From: Saposhnikovia divaricata
Taxonomy: Eukaryota; Streptophyta; Magnoliopsida; Apiales; Apiaceae
Direction: 5' to 3'
NCBI GenBank assembly: GCA_036435485.1
Contig: CM071600.1
Span: 61,253,546-61,317,545, forward strand
Length of the DNA stretch: 64,000 nucleotides
Shown: positions 49,888 through 59,881 of the stretch, piece after piece
Position numbering within the stretch: position 1 is the stretch's first letter
How the letters are laid out: every line of letters begins with the position of its first letter
Translations under genes and position numbers: made by a program
The notes under the pieces: generated by a model
The model's input: the letters and a program-made list of their open reading frames with translations, nothing else
The model's database searches: none
What the model was told of the DNA's origin: nothing

Positions 49888-51947
49888 TGATAAGTGCATA
49901 TTTTTGCATATTTTTATTACCTATTTATTGCTTGAACTCGTATTTTAATAATTTATTTTGTTGCATTTCAGGAAATTCGTAAATAAATAAAGAAATGACA
50001 AAATAAAAAAATAAAGAGCAAGGAAGGGAAAAAGAGGAAGAAAAAGGACCAAAAATGAAAGAAGGAAAAGAATTAGGAGCTTGGAGCAAAAGGAATATTT
50101 CAAGACAAGTGGAAGGTGGAGATCATCCCAACACATTACATAAGTGTATGGCCAAGATCAACTCTTCAAAGCTTAAGGGGGAAGGAAACAAATAAATGGC
50201 TAGGATTTCACCAGCACACAACCCAAATGTATGGTGGGGATTTACCCAACACCCCCCTTAACCCTAATTTCTATCCTATAAATACCCCCTCACCCCCCTT
50301 GTATTGAGTAACTTAGATTTTAGGGTAGTTTTAATTTCTTGTACTTTTCTTAGTTTCAAATCTTGTAAACACTCATATTATAATTAATGCAATTTTTATT
50401 TTCTTTACTTCTTGTCTTGCTCTTTCGTTATTGTTGCCTTGTTTCGTTATTTTCGTAAATCCCGTTGCTAACCACTTGGGGTTGAAAGTAACGAAATTTT
50501 AATTTCTTGCTCTTAATTAATAATTATAATTGGCCCCTTTAAATTTCCATTTTATTGTGGGTCTTTTAATTCCAAATGTTCATTTTAGTGTAATTTCAAT
50601 TTCCTTAAATAATTTCTTTGTCTTGTATTTAATTTTCAAAAATAAAAAAAAACCACAAAAATATTAGCTTTAATTTCTTCACCTATTTTATCTTTCTAAA
50701 TCCAAAACTTTAATCTACGAACCAAATTCCATATTTTCTAATTTATTAAAGCCATTTCCTTCTTTTAATTATCATTTCTTCGAATAAAACAACAACCAAC
50801 CCTGTTTCTCTTCACTTTCTTCGCAAACCATTCTCAGTTCTCTTTATTCCCAGGAAAACCATCCCTCTCTCACCCTTTTCTCCTTCTTTTCACTTGCTGC
50901 GAACACACCACCCCGATTTCTTGTTTGTTTTGTTTCTTTTTTTTGTTTCTTTTTTTTTTGTTTCTTTTTTTTCTTTTCTCTTTTCTTTGTTTGATTTCTT
51001 AGTTGCCATGTTCTGAGATTCGAGATTCGTGGATGTGTTCTTCTTGTTCGTGGCTGTGTTTATGCTGTGATTGTAGTTAGTTGCTATTTCCTTTTTCATT
51101 AAGTTGCTGTTTTGAATTTCTGAGTTCGTCGTGTGGCGTTGAGTTCGACCGAGTTGTGTTTAGATTCTGCTGAGTTGACTCTGTCTCTGAATTTAATTTT
51201 CTGCTATGTTTGTGTTCCTGAATTTAACTAACTGTCCGAGTTATTGTTCGAGTGTTGCGAGTTTTTTTTTGTTCCTGAGTTCGTTGTTCTGAGTACTGTT
51301 TTGTTCATAGTTCATTTAAGTTTATTTTGCTTGATTTGTGTTTTGAAACGTTAGTGTTTGTTTAGCAGCTGCGATTTTTGTCGAGTTCCTGCACTGAGTT
51401 GTTGTCTGAGTTGATTGCCAGTGTTACAAGTTTGTATTGCCGAGTTACTTTGTTTTTTTTTTGTTTTGAGTTGGCTGTATTGAATTAAGTTTTGTTGTAG
51501 TGTTTATTTCAAACTGATTCGAAACTTTTGTGATTGGTTGTGTTTTGGCTAGTCATTTTTACGAACGCATCATGTTCAATTTTTTTTTTCTGAAATTTCC
51601 TGTTAGTAGATTTTAATTTGGATTTACAAAAAAAATGTTTCTAGAATGAAATTTAGTTTAAAATTTGAATTTACAATTTTTAGAATAATTTAGTTTCTGG
51701 TTCCTTTTCATTTTTAATTTAATTAGCTTAGTAAAAGAATAATAATTTTAGTTTGCTTTTAAAAGTAGTTTAAATTTTAGGAATTAATTAGAAAAATCAA
51801 AATCCGAAATCCACTTGTCCTAGTTCGATTAAGTTGAAAATTAAGGATCGCGAAAATATTAGTCCCTGAGGAACGAATCATTAAATATTTCAACGAAACA
51901 AATTGTGTGCTTGCGATTCAAATGTCTTTGTTATTTTTAGCACAACA
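49888..51947 (+). repeat. Solo LTR, Athila-like, with TSD GGTTG
   Basis: Starts TGATAAGTGCATATTTTTGC and ends TTTTTAGCACAACA, flanked by GGTTG on both sides (49883-49887 and 51948-51952). TATAAATA at 50277-50284 is a likely TATA box. No internal region is present, so it is a product of LTR-LTR recombination. The start and end style match the Athila LTR at 55295, but it is a different family. Confidence 0.85.
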
Positions 51948-53799
51948 GGTTGCATTGATGATGAATTTGGTATATATAAAAATTTGGAATGATCGTTATA
52001 TAGCCGTTATAATGCCGAGATTTCGTTAGGATAGTTTGTGCAGAAAACCCCGAATTTGTGAGATGTTTTTTTTGAACCCAACCGATTAAAAACATGAAGA
52101 TATGATCTTGTAGTTTGTGTGAGATTTTGAATCACCTAAACGTGATTTACGGTTTAGGAATTACACTCGAATTAGTGAAACCGGTCAAAACGAACGAATC
52201 GTGCATAACCACTGATTTTGAATTGATATTCGGACCACTTGTAATATGAGAAGAATTATGAAAATTTTATCAGAGTTAGTTCTTTTAGTAGAGAGGGCTG
52301 TCCAAAAAGAATTAAGGCAAAAATCGAATTTTCCAAGTTTATAAAAATCTTGAAGTCCAAACTGCGCAGTAGAACTTCCAGCAGAAAAGAGCATTGTTTA
52401 AGGACTTGGTTAAGGACCTAATGAGAACCCTTGAGTTATGAAAAATTTACATATGGACTCTTATTCAGTGGAAAAAGCATGAGAAAAAGAATTACGTAAA
52501 AAGAATTATTTTTCGATTTTATAAAAATGTTCGAGCGAAAGTTGCGCGATTGGATAACACTTTTAGGGGGCGAGTGAAAGAAAATCAAACGAAACCAAAA
52601 CTCGACCCGAATAAAATTGGTAATTTTAATTCGGACAAGGAACGATACCATGAGTATATAATTACCACGTATATACAAAGAACCCTCTAAGGGAATTAAT
52701 TTATTATAGGAACGTAGGTTAAATGGTTCGAACACGAAACTAACCTTAGCGTTTCCTTGTTCATTATAGATCATCACCCTAGCACGTACGCATTCACCTC
52801 ACCGACTCAGCCAGGCAAGTATTCTATATTCAAACTTTAAGTATGCTCAAAACTATTGTTGTTGTGATATAAATGCATGCACTGTTTTATATATGTATCT
52901 GCGAGAAAACTTATAAATGCATGCATGATTTTCTGAAAGTACTTGAAATGTTTACATGTATATATGTGCACCCCAATGGCTTTTATGTATATACATATGG
53001 TGTTGATTAAGGCTCGGGTAGAGCGATTGTACTTTTGGTATAAGTCGGGAGTCGGAGTATTTTATGTAAAACCCGGTAACTCCGGAGTCGGATATTTTCG
53101 ATAATCAAATAAATTCCGAATTTAAAATTTATAAATATCGGAATTATTTATTTTGAATTATTTAATAAATATGGTTTAAATATTTATTAATTAAATGAAT
53201 ATTAATTTAAATATTAATTTAAGATTAATTGATTAATTATTTAATTAATGATTAATTATTTATTTATTTAATAATTAATTATTAGTTAATCATTTATTTA
53301 ATTAATAATTAATTATGAATTTATTTTTAATATTTAAAAATGATTTAAATATTCTAAAGTAATTTAAAATCTATTTGGACTTTTTAAAAATTATTTAAGG
53401 CCTTTAAAAAATTATTTTAAATATTTTTTTAGCCTTCAGAAAAATATTCACGGGTTCTCAAGTATTTTTACAATTAACTATACTTCGTAAACACCACCCC
53501 AACGGTTTGCGAACTTATCAAAACTTGAGAACCCAAAGTTTTGGGAGTACTTAAAATATTTTCTCCCTTCGCTACAAACTGAAGCGTGATCATTATAGTG
53601 ACCCTACCTCTAGGAGGGTCAGGTTTAAAAGTTTTTAAAAAAACTCCGAATAACTCCCACACTGATTTGAAAAGAATTCCCTGAGTAGAGAGAATCAGTT
53701 GACGAGGGTCAACTTGTGAAATGAATATGCTTCCATGTTTTCTTTCGGAAGTGACGATTTGAAAAAGATTTCAAAGCTGGTTTAATGACTCTGGGAATG

Positions 53800-53960
53800 G
53801 AAAGTGTTTAGGTGTAAGAGGCTTGCAGGTAGGCAGGTCCATTCAGTTATACACATATCGAAGTGTAAGAGTCCCGCAAGTAGGCGAGCCTATCAAGATA
53901 TATGTACAAGCGTAAGAGGCTCGCAGGTAGGCGAGTCCATCATAAGACCCACAGATGGTC
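53800..53960 (+). repeat. Short tandem repeats in Tekay-like LTR
   Basis: Three imperfect copies of GTAAGAGGCTCGCAGGTAGG and its tail (near 53813, 53867 and 53911), plus a weaker fourth (AGACCCACAGATGGTCGGGC near 53944). Confidence 0.8.
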
Positions 53961-54359
53961 GGGCCATGGCCTCCTTAGTAGGTACGTCACCCGTCTACTA
54001 ATAGCGAAGTATTGTTTTATGCGGTACAATGGCTGATCACCTTGTATCGTGGTGCTCCGGTATAGTCCCCTCTTTGCAATTGGAATTGTGTTGCAACACT
54101 GTACTGAAGGCCCATGTGCGCCAGTACCGATAGTGTTGTCAGTGTTGAACTCATACAGAAAAGATTTTGAAAACCAGAAAGCTCTTGATTTGAAAGCTGA
54201 TTGTTGTAATAACTACTGTTATTAAAAGAGGAATGTTACGATATCATCCCATTTTCAAATGAAATAAAGAAAGTATCTTTACAGTACTATTATTATCTTG
54301 CTGGGCAATTATGCTCACACTTGTTTTTCTATATATATCACAAACAACAACAGGTAAGC

Positions 54360-54563
54360 ATGGCAAGGACCCATCAGACTGCCAGGAAGCGCGTGGGAAA
54401 CGCGCAGCTGTTCCGTAGGTTGTTCGGACCCCGTCTACCTCAGGTGAGAGGGCTTAGTAGGATAGGCTACCAGCTCAGACTGGTTAGGTTTTTATACAAG
54501 TATGACTTGTGTAAGCTTTTGAGAAACAGGAAACTATCCCGCCTCTACCATCACCTCAAGTAG
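54360..54563 (+). CDS. Short LTR ORF with histone H3 tail-like N-terminus
   Basis: 67 codons near the 3' end of the LTR, beginning MARTHQTARKRVGNAQLFRR. The first ten residues after Met match the histone H3 tail at eight positions (H3 has Lys4 and Ser10; here His and Arg). The rest is basic, rich in Leu, Arg and Tyr, and not histone-like. A TATATATA run at 54330-54337 lies just upstream, so the ORF could be the first on the element's transcript. Whether it is translated, or the match is chance, cannot be told from one copy. Confidence 0.35.
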   Translation: MARTHQTARKRVGNAQLFRRLFGPRLPQVRGLSRIGYQLRLVRFLYKYDLCKLLRNRKLSRLYHHLK

Positions 54564-54838
54564 CAACTTTTATGGATCTTAAGACTTCTCTAAACAAAAT
54601 ATTTGGGTCTGTAATAATTTAATATTCTGGATTGTATGAACACCCTAAGTATCATTTTGCTTTCGCTCTGAGCCTATACCTTGTGATGGATGTTATTATC
54701 TTAGGGGTCATTGCCAACCTAGAATGTGTATGATAGGTAAAATGATTAATAAACGAGAATGGTAATTGGTAAAATTGGAATCTAGACCGGCGTAGCAACC
54801 TGGATCACTGACCCCGGATCCAGGGGTGTTACAAAAAA

Positions 54839-54851
54839 TGGTATCAGAGCC
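54839..54851 (+). other. Primer binding site, initiator Met-tRNA type
   Basis: TGGTATCAGAGCC lies five bases after the LTR end, a perfect plant initiator Met PBS. Confidence 0.92.
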
Positions 54852-55028
54852 CTAGGTTATAGTCTCAGAGACGAAAGGAAGGTCGAGGATTCAAAACCTT
54901 TACCAAGTATATGGACGGGCTAGTAGACATAGCCCTACCAAACCTAAGTTAATAAGATTATTACTTATTGAAACCTTTGAGATAGTAACACTTTTCCCTT
55001 CCTGTGTAGATCCCCAAAGAGCCAGTCA

Positions 55029-55294
55029 TGGATCTAGTCGCTGACCCAGTGGTAGACCCAGTAGCAGACCCTGTCGAGGACCCAGCTGAGGATGACCCAG
55101 CCGAGGCTGACCCTGTTGACCCAATGCCTATGGATGAGCCGGAGAGTGACCCTGAGGAAAACCCTATGGACGATGCTCCAACTAACCCCACACCAGGAGA
55201 GGACCCAGAGGATGACTCAGTAGCCTGGACTGACATACCCATGCATTGCCCTCCCCATTCGACTCCCCACAGTGGAGTCCCCTTCCTGCAGGAG
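55029..55294 (+). pseudogene. N-terminus of Tekay-like gag, cut by Athila
   Basis: ATG at 55029, 178 bases after the PBS, starts an extremely acidic, Pro-rich sequence with repeated DPV/DPA units (MDLVADPVVDPVADPVEDPA). It is open to 55294, where the Athila LTR begins. Its ORF then ends in LTR sequence at 55297. Confidence 0.7.
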
Positions 55295-56900
55295 TGATAA
55301 GTGGATTTTTATCCACTTGGATCGTTCTATTTTGGCTTGAATTGATCGCTTAATCCTCGAGTATTTATGTGGTTTAATGTGTTTTGTGGAGTTTGTGCAG
55401 GAATTAAGTTTTGCAGGTAGTTATGGTGTTTTGTGGTTTTTGGAACAGAAGTTAGTTGTGGTGCAAAACGGCGTGCAAAGAATTAATCTCCAATGGAAAT
55501 TCTGCAGAGACAGCATTAGAACAGCGCGACCGCGCCCATATTGTACTGCAGAACAGCGCGACCGCGCTAAGAAGAATGACTATTTTTGTGTAGAGCGCGA
55601 CCGCGCGGAAAGAACAAAGAAAACCAGCGCGACTGCGCTGTGGTAAAAACTGACCGCCAGAAACTTTTCTGATTCAGATTTTAATGAGGAATGTTGCCAT
55701 TTTCTTCTCTTATTCGACATGGAAATAATCTTGGACGGTGGGAATAGTCTAGAAACATTATTTGACAAGGGAATTTGCAATTTATATCATATTCAAAGAT
55801 GGAACTTGTCAATTTCAATTCCTACTCAAGAATGGCAATTGCTTGGAGAAGAGGCAATATTGAGCTATAAATACACATGCTGGGAGGTCAGATTTACACA
55901 CCAGACACCAGAGATCAGATTACTTCACATCACATACACACTTTTAAGCACGAGATTGAGAAGCCAAGACGAGGATAGTGACAAAAAGAAGATCTAGACA
56001 TAGTTTTCTTGTATTATTACTAGGCGTATCTTTTGGATGCTTGATCATTATTCGGATTTGTTCTATAAACTTTGTTATCATTGATTTACTCATCATTATT
56101 CTCTTCATCTTTGTCATGCTTTCATCAAACCCCATGATGACGAACGGTTCGATTATGAACTAATCACCGTCATGGGGTCCTAACGGATTTACTTATGGAA
56201 TTTAGACGTTGATTGCCTAACTTGATATATGTGTGGTGAATTTGCGTTATCCTTGCAGGGTTGTATTTAATTCATATAGATGAGTAGCTAACATCTATCT
56301 TGTTAATATTTAGTGAAGCGACAGTGGATCTTTAGATTTAGAACTTGCCATGCTAGCATAAGTCCATGAATGTTATTCATGTTTGTGGTGTGCTTCTAAC
56401 CGTCTCATACTACCTTATGTAATCTTATGGGCACTTGATCTTCAACCATTATGTTTTCAAATTCTATAGACATATAGGGTCTAAGCATAATTGGTGCCTG
56501 CATGATTTTATCTTATGTGGATATTGTGTAGATTGGTGTGCGTGTACTGAAAGGTAACGTATACTTATTTTGTGTTATCCGATTAGTTATTGTAACCACC
56601 ACATGTATTGAAAAAAGGGCGTGATCTCTAAAGGAAGTTTGTATTGAAGTTAGGATCCCATGTTTTCCATCTCATAAGTAATTCGAAATCACTTAGTTAA
56701 TTTAATTTAGTTGTTAATTAATTCTTTCTAGTTAATTTTAAAATAATCAAAACCAAATTGTCCATTGTCTTAGCACTGAACGATAATCATACATTGATGC
56801 TTAGGTACAAGAACTAAATTATACAATCTCTGTGGGAACGAACTCTACTTTATTCTATATTCCTTGTGACCACGTGCGCTTGCGTGATATTGTGCAAACA
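55295..56900 (+). repeat. 5' LTR of Athila element
   Basis: Begins TGATAAGTGGATTTTTATCC and ends TATTGTGCAAACA, 1606 bp. TATAAATA at 55866-55873 is the likely TATA box. Four copies of the palindrome-like AGCGCGACCGCGCT lie at 55523-55639. Confidence 0.88.
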
Positions 56901-56906
56901 AGTTTT

Positions 56907-56925
56907 TGGCGCCGCTGCCGGGGAC
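56907..56925 (+). other. Primer binding site of Athila element
   Basis: TGGCGCCGCTGCCGGGGAC, six bases after the LTR end, is the usual Athila PBS, generally assigned to Asp-tRNA. Confidence 0.88.
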
Positions 56926-57032
56926 TTATTATAGTTTATGTGCTTGACATCAGTGGTCGTTAAAGTTTACTGACTCGGATCGGTTACTAATAGTTCTTGT
57001 GTTGTTTTGTGTTTTTAGGTACTTGAGCGTGT

Positions 57033-58681
57033 ATGCGAACACGATCTCAAGCGAATAAGGAGAAGTTGGAAAATAAAGAAGAAAGAGAAACAGAAGTTCC
57101 AGTGATTCAAGTTGTAGAAGATATGGGAGAACCAGCAGCAGCAACTAAGGCTCTTAAGGATTTCTCGCAGCCAAAGATCAATGACATTGCATCGAGTATT
57201 GTCAGACCAGCAATCACAGCCAATACCTTCGAGATCAAGCCTAGCACTATACAGATGGTCCAGAACTCAGTTCAGTTTGGGGGTGCTCCTACCGAAGATC
57301 CCAACATGCATATTCGGAATTTCATAGAGATCTGTGATACCTTCAGAACCAACGGGGTGTCTGAGGATGCTGTTAAGTTAAGGCTATTTCCATTCTCTCT
57401 GAGGGACAAGGCTAAGAGTTGGTTACACTCTTTACCAGCAGGTTCTGTCACTACATGGGAAGATCTTGCACAAAAATTTCTTACCAAATTTTTCCCCATG
57501 GCGAAGACAGCAGCTATCAGGAATGCTATCACTCAGTTTTCACAGCAGTCTGGAGAATCTCTATGCGAGGCTTGGGAGAGATATAAGGAGATTCTAAGGA
57601 AGTGTCCACATCATGGAATGCCTGATTGGATGATAATCAACTGTTTTTATAATGGTTTGGGTGCACAGTCGAGACCCATACTAGATGCAGCATCAGGTGG
57701 AGCTTTGTGGGCCAAAAGTTATGAAGAAGCTTATGAATTGATCGAGATGATGGCTGCTAATGAATATCAGAATCCTACAGGGAGGTTATCTCAAGGCAAG
57801 GTAGCAGGTGTTCTTGAAATTGATACAGCTACAGCCATTGCAGCTCAGTTAAAGGCCTTGTCGATGAAGGTTGATTCTTTGGCTAACATGGGAGTTCAGC
57901 AGGTAGCTAGTGTTTGTGAGCTGTGTGCGGGCGCACATGATACAACTCAATGTGCCATATCTTCTGAATCAGCACAATTTGTGAGTAACTTCCAGAGGCC
58001 ACAACAGCCAGTCCAGCCACCTATCACCCGAATAACCGCAATCATCCAAATTTCAGCTGGAGTAACAATCAAGGTGGTAATCAGCAGCAACAACAGCCCT
58101 TTTAGCAGAATCAAGGACAGCAATTCGGAGCTAGGCCATTCAATCAAGGATTTCAGCAGCAGTACCAGCCCAGGCAACAGTTTCAGCCTCCAGGTTTCCA
58201 ACAACAATCTCATGGGAATGCTGGTCAATCTTCTAATGAAAAATCTGAACTTGAGGAGTTGAGGATGATGGTAAAAAGTCAGGGGGCATCTATGAAGATC
58301 ATGGAAAGTCAGATCGGGCAGCTTGCTAGTGCTTTGTTGAACAGACCATCTGGAGTTCTTCCGAGTGACACTGAAGCCAATTCAGGCAAGAGGGAAACAA
58401 AAGAGCATGTCAAATCAGTTACTTTGAGATCTGGTAAGGTGACTGGCAATCGGAATTCAGCTGTTGAGGAAGAAGAAGAGGTTCAAGAGCAATATGTGGC
58501 ACCTACTGCAGATAAGGAACAAGTCCAGACTAATAAAGTAGCTGAGCAGTTGGTTAGTGAGGTGGAGAATCCTAAAAATTATGCTAAGGAAGTTTCTCCA
58601 AAGCAGTCTACAGAGAACGTGAAAATCTTTCCTCCTCCTCCATATCCAGGCAGATTGAAGAAGCAGAAGAATGACAGATAG
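57033..58681 (+). pseudogene. Athila gag, frameshifted
   Basis: Starts MRTRSQANKEKLENKEERET at 57033. The gag domain covers residues about 85-225 (LRLFPFSLRDKAKSWLHSLP, WEDLAQKFLTKFFP, ERYKEILRKCPHHG). A zinc-finger-like CELCAGAHDTTQC follows near 57915. A one-base frame change near 58015 moves into a Gln/Asn-rich linker, where a TAG sits at 58103-58105. The frame then continues through LEELRMMVKSQGASMKIMES to a TAG at 58679-58681. Both TAGs are one C-to-T step from CAG. Confidence 0.9.
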
Positions 58682-59881
58682 TTTGGCAAGTTTCTCGAGG
58701 TATTCAAAAAGCTTCAAATCAATATTCCTTTTGCTGAAGCATTGGAGCAGATGCCTATGAAGGGTATTCTCTCAAAGAAGTTGAAACTTGAAGAATTGGA
58801 TACAGTAGCATTAACAGAAGAGTGCAGTGCCATTTTACAGCAGAAGTTACCACTTAAGCTAAAGGATCCAGGCAGTTTCAGTATTTCGTGCACCATTGGG
58901 AATTTGTCTTTCAGCAAATGTTTGTGTGACTTGGGTGCTAGTATCAATCTCATGCCATTGTCAGTTTTCATGCAGCTTGGTCTTCCGGATCCTAAACCTA
59001 CCAACATTTCTCTACAGCTAGCGGATCGTTCTATTACATACCCGAGGGGTATCGTTGAGGATGTCTTGGTCAAGGTTGATAAACTCATCTTTCCAGCAGA
59101 TTTTGTGATTATTGACTTTGAAGAAGATAAGAAGATTCCTATCATCTTAGGACGTCCTTTTCTAGCTACTGGCCGTACTTTGATTGATGTTCAGAAGGGG
59201 GAGCTCACGATGCGGGTCCAAGACCAGGATGTTACCTTCAATGTTTTCAATGCAATGAAGCTACCTTCGGATGATGAGGAATGTTGTCAGGTGGACTTGG
59301 TGGAGTCGTCAGTGAAGTCGAACTTTGATCAGTTACTGTTGGCTAATCCATTGGAGAGAGCTTTGCTAGGAGATTCTGTAGTTGAAGATGAAGAAAGAGA
59401 AGAGCAACTGCAGCAGTTAAGGGCAATTCCGTGGAGAAAGAGTTTTGAAGTGCCAGTTGAGTCACTTGGGCTCGAGGAGCTTAAAAAGTCACAGAGTCGT
59501 CTCAAACCATCTATTGAGGAAGCTCCTACACTTGAGCTTAAACAGCTACCAGAGCACTTGAGGTATGCCTTTTTAGGTGAAGCATCTACTTTGCCTGTTA
59601 TCATTGCCGCTAACTTGACAGATAGTGAAGAGGAGAAGCTCTTGAGGATATTGAGACAGTTTAAGACAGCCATTGGGTGGACTATAGCAGACATCAAAGG
59701 AATCAGTCCTTCGTATTGCATGCACAAAATTCTGTTAGAGGATAATTACAAGCCTACTGTGGAGCATCAGCGACGTCTCAATCCTATTATGAAGGAAGTG
59801 GTGAAGAAGGAGATCTTGAAGTGGCTTGATGCTGGTATTATCTACCCTATCTCAAACAGTTCTTGGGTGAGTCCAGTATAG
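58682..59881 (+). pseudogene. Athila protease and RT N-terminus, between stops
   Basis: In the same frame as the gag tail and the RT. ALEQMPMKGILSKKLKLEEL leads to a retropepsin-like region with CDLGASINLMPL (D-L-G active site usual in Athila) and IPIILGRPFLATG. An acidic linker follows, then the start of the RT (ISPSYCMHKI, LKWLDAGIIYPISNSSWVSP). It ends in TAG at 59879-59881, one C-to-T step from CAG. Confidence 0.9.

Larger units (their letters stand above)
48703..54833 (+). repeat. 5' LTR of plus-strand Tekay-like element with nested solo LTR
   Basis: Begins TGTAATAACCCTGATTTTTG and ends CCAGGGGTGTTACA, with a PBS five bases later. It is 6131 bp, or about 4066 bp without the nested solo LTR and its duplicated target. 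That is long but within the range of Tekay/Del LTRs. It includes a very AT-rich tract (about 53100-53350) and short tandem repeats (53800-53960). Confidence 0.8.
48703..55294 (+). mobile_element. Second Tekay-like Gypsy element, 5' part, plus strand
   Basis: 5' LTR (48703-54833), Met-type PBS and the start of an acidic gag N-terminus, cut at 55294/55295 by an Athila element. The rest must lie beyond the window. Confidence 0.8.

Noticed and set aside
50890..51099. Lys-rich minus-strand ORF in the solo LTR
   Set aside because: Low-complexity translation of a T-rich tract.
54961..55242. Gly/Ser-rich minus-strand ORF
   Set aside because: Antisense of the acidic DPV repeats in the Tekay-like gag start.
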